Below, piece after piece: positions 5,424 to 7,187 of a DNA stretch of 7,187 bases. The DNA comes from an uncultured Collinsella sp. (GTDB taxonomy: Bacteria > Actinomycetota > Coriobacteriia > Coriobacteriales > Coriobacteriaceae). The stretch spans positions 1-7,187 of the forward strand of contig CABUZI010000087.1 in NCBI GenBank assembly GCA_902496005.1, in the 5' to 3' direction. The translations under genes were made by a program, and so were the position numbers. Every line of letters starts with the position of its first letter. Positions within the stretch are counted from its first letter, which is position 1. The notes under the pieces were generated by a model, which was not told the DNA's origin, ran no database searches, and saw only the letters and a list, made by a program, of their open reading frames with translations.

Positions 5424-6992
5424 TTAGCTGGTGTGGCGCCAGCGAGGGTCGGTGAGCGTACGCGCCACACCCAGTCCAACGGGCAGAAACGCTACGATGA
5501 GCACTGCGCGCACAAACCAGCCGAGCATATTGACCGTGTCGAAGGTGCACATGTAATACATCGAGCGATACAGATACAAGCCCGGCACCATAATGACAAT
5601 CGAAGGCACCGTGAGGGCGATGCGCGGGTAGGTGAGCTTGACTTCAGCCAAGCTTGCGAGCAGCCCCGATACCAGCGCGCCGATAAACGCTGCTGCCTCG
5701 GGAGGCATTCCCGTGCTGAGGCCCAGGAAGGGAATCATCGTCGGCGCATCGACAAGGGTCAGACGCAGGGTATTGGACACGGCGCCGATCAACCCAGCTG
5801 CCGCGGCCATCTTTACCGGGCTGTTGAACATCACCGAGAAGCCGAATACGCCAACGAAGCTCATCACCACGCGCAGGAGCGTAAGGGCAAGCGGCGAAAG
5901 GCCCAGTGGGGCAAAGTCGTCCGGCGCCAGGCCAACACACTCGGCAACCATCCAACCTACGAGGGTCGCCATCACAATAATCGATACGGCATATGAAAGG
6001 CGCTCGATACCGCTTCGCATGTCGAGCTTAGCGATGTCGAGGCCTGCCGTAATGAGTGGAAAGCCGGGAATCACAAAGAGCATGGCGCCGATATAGCCTT
6101 CTTGGTGCGACATTGCCCCCGGTATGACCTGGCCAAGGCCGAGCAATGCCAGCAGATACGAAACGCAAGCGAGCGCAACGCCGGTCGTCAGCGCGCTGAA
6201 CTGACCAAGGCCTTGCTTGAGAATATGGGAGCGGGCAAAGTTGCCGACACCCGCGCCCACGAACGCGCAGGCCATCTCGATAGGGCCGCCGCCGAGCAAA
6301 AAGACGAAGGCGCCGCAAGCACAGGCTGCCGCAAGGCCCTGTTGCCAGGGAGAGTAATCAGGCTTTGAGCTCTCAACGGTCCTGAGCATCTCGTGATACT
6401 CGTGTACCGTGAAGCGACGACCATAGGTCTCGATTTCCTTGAGGAAACTCTCCATCATCCAAATGCGATGGGTATTGACTCCCGTTGTGGGCAGGCTGAC
6501 AACCTCGTTAAAGCAGTGGCCATCTTCGATGCAAGTGCACTCAAACGACAGAAGACTCAGGTCGACGTGAATCGTGACGCCGAGTACGGCAGCAACACGA
6601 TTCATGGTATCGCGCACGCGCCAGGCACCTGTTCCGCTTGCCAGCATAAGCATGCCGGTGCGGCAGATGATGGATGACTTATCGGTGAGTGGCGCATCGA
6701 CGGCAAGCTCATCGCCTGCCGTCACGATCTGGTGCCAGTCAGTTTTCATATGGAGCGCGCCGGCACGAACGCCGTGGTGCATGGGGGCTCTCGAAAGCAG
6801 CGAGTCAAGGCGCGAAGGCTGTGGGGGCTCCGCTGATCCGACCTCGTCCTCGTCGGGCTCTTCATCAATAAGGTCGAAAGTATCGAGCGCCGCCGGCTCG
6901 CGACGGTCGATCAATTCCTCGTCCTCATCATCAAAGTAGTTGAACTGATCGAGCATGTCCTCTTCGATTGCACGCTCGCTCGCGTCGTCCAT
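5424..6992 (-). CDS. Threonine/serine exporter family protein, ThrE-like (ThrE + DUF3815-type halves)
   Basis: This is a 522-aa inner-membrane protein of the ThrE family, whose characterised member exports threonine and serine using the membrane potential. The N-terminus (1-60) is very acidic (DDEDEEL, DEEPDEDE) and has no signal peptide. A soluble ThrE-type region follows with RTGMLMLASGTGAWRVRDTM (111-130), the motif typical of the family start. Hydrophobic segments at about 217-236, 238-250, 268-290, 300-318 and 333-355 end the first half, with VIPGFPLITAGLDIAKLD at 307-324. The second half (about 365-515) has four or five more and the signature VPGLYLYRSMY (469-479). Fusion of both halves in one chain, and the length, match actinobacterial ThrE (about 490 aa). 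ATG 6992 is preferred because GGGAG lies seven bases upstream; TTG 7037 and ATG 7025 lie in frame but have no better site. The cysteines ECTCIEDGHC (152, 154, 160) are odd for this family. The substrate is inferred only from the family. Confidence 0.9.
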   Translation of the reverse strand: MDDASERAIEEDMLDQFNYFDDEDEELIDRREPAALDTFDLIDEEPDEDEVGSAEPPQPSRLDSLLSRAPMHHGVRAGALHMKTDWHQIVTAGDELAVDAPLTDKSSIICRTGMLMLASGTGAWRVRDTMNRVAAVLGVTIHVDLSLLSFECTCIEDGHCFNEVVSLPTTGVNTHRIWMMESFLKEIETYGRRFTVHEYHEMLRTVESSKPDYSPWQQGLAAACACGAFVFLLGGGPIEMACAFVGAGVGNFARSHILKQGLGQFSALTTGVALACVSYLLALLGLGQVIPGAMSHQEGYIGAMLFVIPGFPLITAGLDIAKLDMRSGIERLSYAVSIIVMATLVGWMVAECVGLAPDDFAPLGLSPLALTLLRVVMSFVGVFGFSVMFNSPVKMAAAAGLIGAVSNTLRLTLVDAPTMIPFLGLSTGMPPEAAAFIGALVSGLLASLAEVKLTYPRIALTVPSIVIMVPGLYLYRSMYYMCTFDTVNMLGWFVRAVLIVAFLPVGLGVARTLTDPRWRHTS

Positions 6993-6999
6993 CCCGGTG

Positions 7000-7004
7000 C
7001 TCCC
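7000..7004 (-). promoter_or_regulatory. Ribosome binding site deciding the exporter start
   Basis: GGGAG (within AAGGGAG on the minus strand) lies seven bases before ATG 6992. This is a good Shine-Dalgarno match at good spacing. It supports the 522-aa form over the upstream in-frame ATG at 7025 and the TTG at 7037. Confidence 0.7.
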
Positions 7005-7099
7005 TTCCTGTCGACTAACCCCCATCCTAGGCAGCAACGGCTAAAGGAAACATAAAAGAGACGACTGTCATGCGAGCCATGTGCGCAATATCCGTTGGG

Positions 7100-7128
7100 T
7101 AGTCGTTTAAGAACGTCCCCAATGACTA
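7100..7128. repeat. REP-like hairpin upstream of the exporter gene
   Basis: TAGTCGTT (7100-7107) pairs with AATGACTA (7121-7128), with one G-T pair, around the loop TAAGAACGTCCCC (7108-7120). As in the hairpin at 5391-5423, the loop begins TAA and ends GTCCCC flush against the right arm. On the minus strand both read GGGGAC just after the first arm. Partly overlapping its right end is a 12-bp perfect palindrome, TACATCGATGTA (7127-7138). I see no gene and no convincing promoter in 6993-7187. TATGTT on the minus strand (7054-7049) could be a -10 for the exporter but lacks a -35. Confidence 0.5.
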
Positions 7129-7187
7129 CATCGATGTATTGGCAACGTCAGCGAGCGGGCCGCATTTGAGACAAGGTGACGTGAAAC

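Noticed and set aside
5391..5996. Plus-strand frame of 201 codons
   Set aside because: It is antisense to the exporter gene, starts inside the hairpin at 5391-5423, and its product is His/Arg-rich without motifs.
7127..7138. Palindrome TACATCGATGTA as an operator
   Set aside because: Twelve bases is too short to claim as a site by itself, and no promoter was found next to it. It is mentioned only with the hairpin entry.
7139..7187. Possible end of another gene at the right edge
   Set aside because: All three minus-strand frames entering from the edge stop within the last 90 bases or so and show no recognisable protein tail. No supported gene begins on the plus strand.

Overview
The window is GC-rich DNA. 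All three genes that can be supported lie on the minus strand, so transcription runs from right to left. The gene content fits an anaerobic, amino-acid-fermenting, high-GC Gram-positive. The set is a very long acyl-CoA dehydratase activase, a ThrE-type exporter with an acidic actinobacterial-style N-terminus, and a DUF2798 membrane protein. My best guess is a Coriobacteriia member such as Collinsella or a relative. This rests on family content and composition, not on a search.

Layout from right to left: 6993-7187 is non-coding and carries a small hairpin (7100-7128). 5424-6992 encodes a 522-aa ThrE/DUF3815-type threonine/serine exporter. 5208-5423 is non-coding and carries two adjacent inverted-repeat structures, the first starting at the base next to the exporter stop codon. 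A strong minus-strand intrinsic terminator (5154-5207) follows, and only about 41 bases later comes the 182-aa DUF2798 protein (4564-5112). Another non-coding stretch (4283-4563) holds an inverted repeat, the terminator of the DUF2798 transcript (4362-4397), a perfect 10+1+10 bp dyad (4332-4352) and a candidate extended -10. From 4282 to the left edge runs one uninterrupted reading frame of at least 1427 codons. It encodes a tandem BcrA/BadF/HgdC-type activase fused to a cysteine motif, DUF2229 and a dehydratase-like C-terminal part. Its stop codon lies outside the window.

The three genes appear to be separate transcription units, since terminators separate them. No dehydratase subunits are visible, so the substrate of the activase cannot be inferred from its neighbours. 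The most interesting non-coding signals are three: the dyad at the activase promoter, the terminator in the apparent leader of the DUF2798 gene, and a pair of REP-like hairpins bracketing the exporter gene. Those two hairpins share the same loop design (TAA...GTCCCC on the plus strand). I found no CRISPR array, rRNA, tRNA, insertion sequence or complete new defence or metabolic system.
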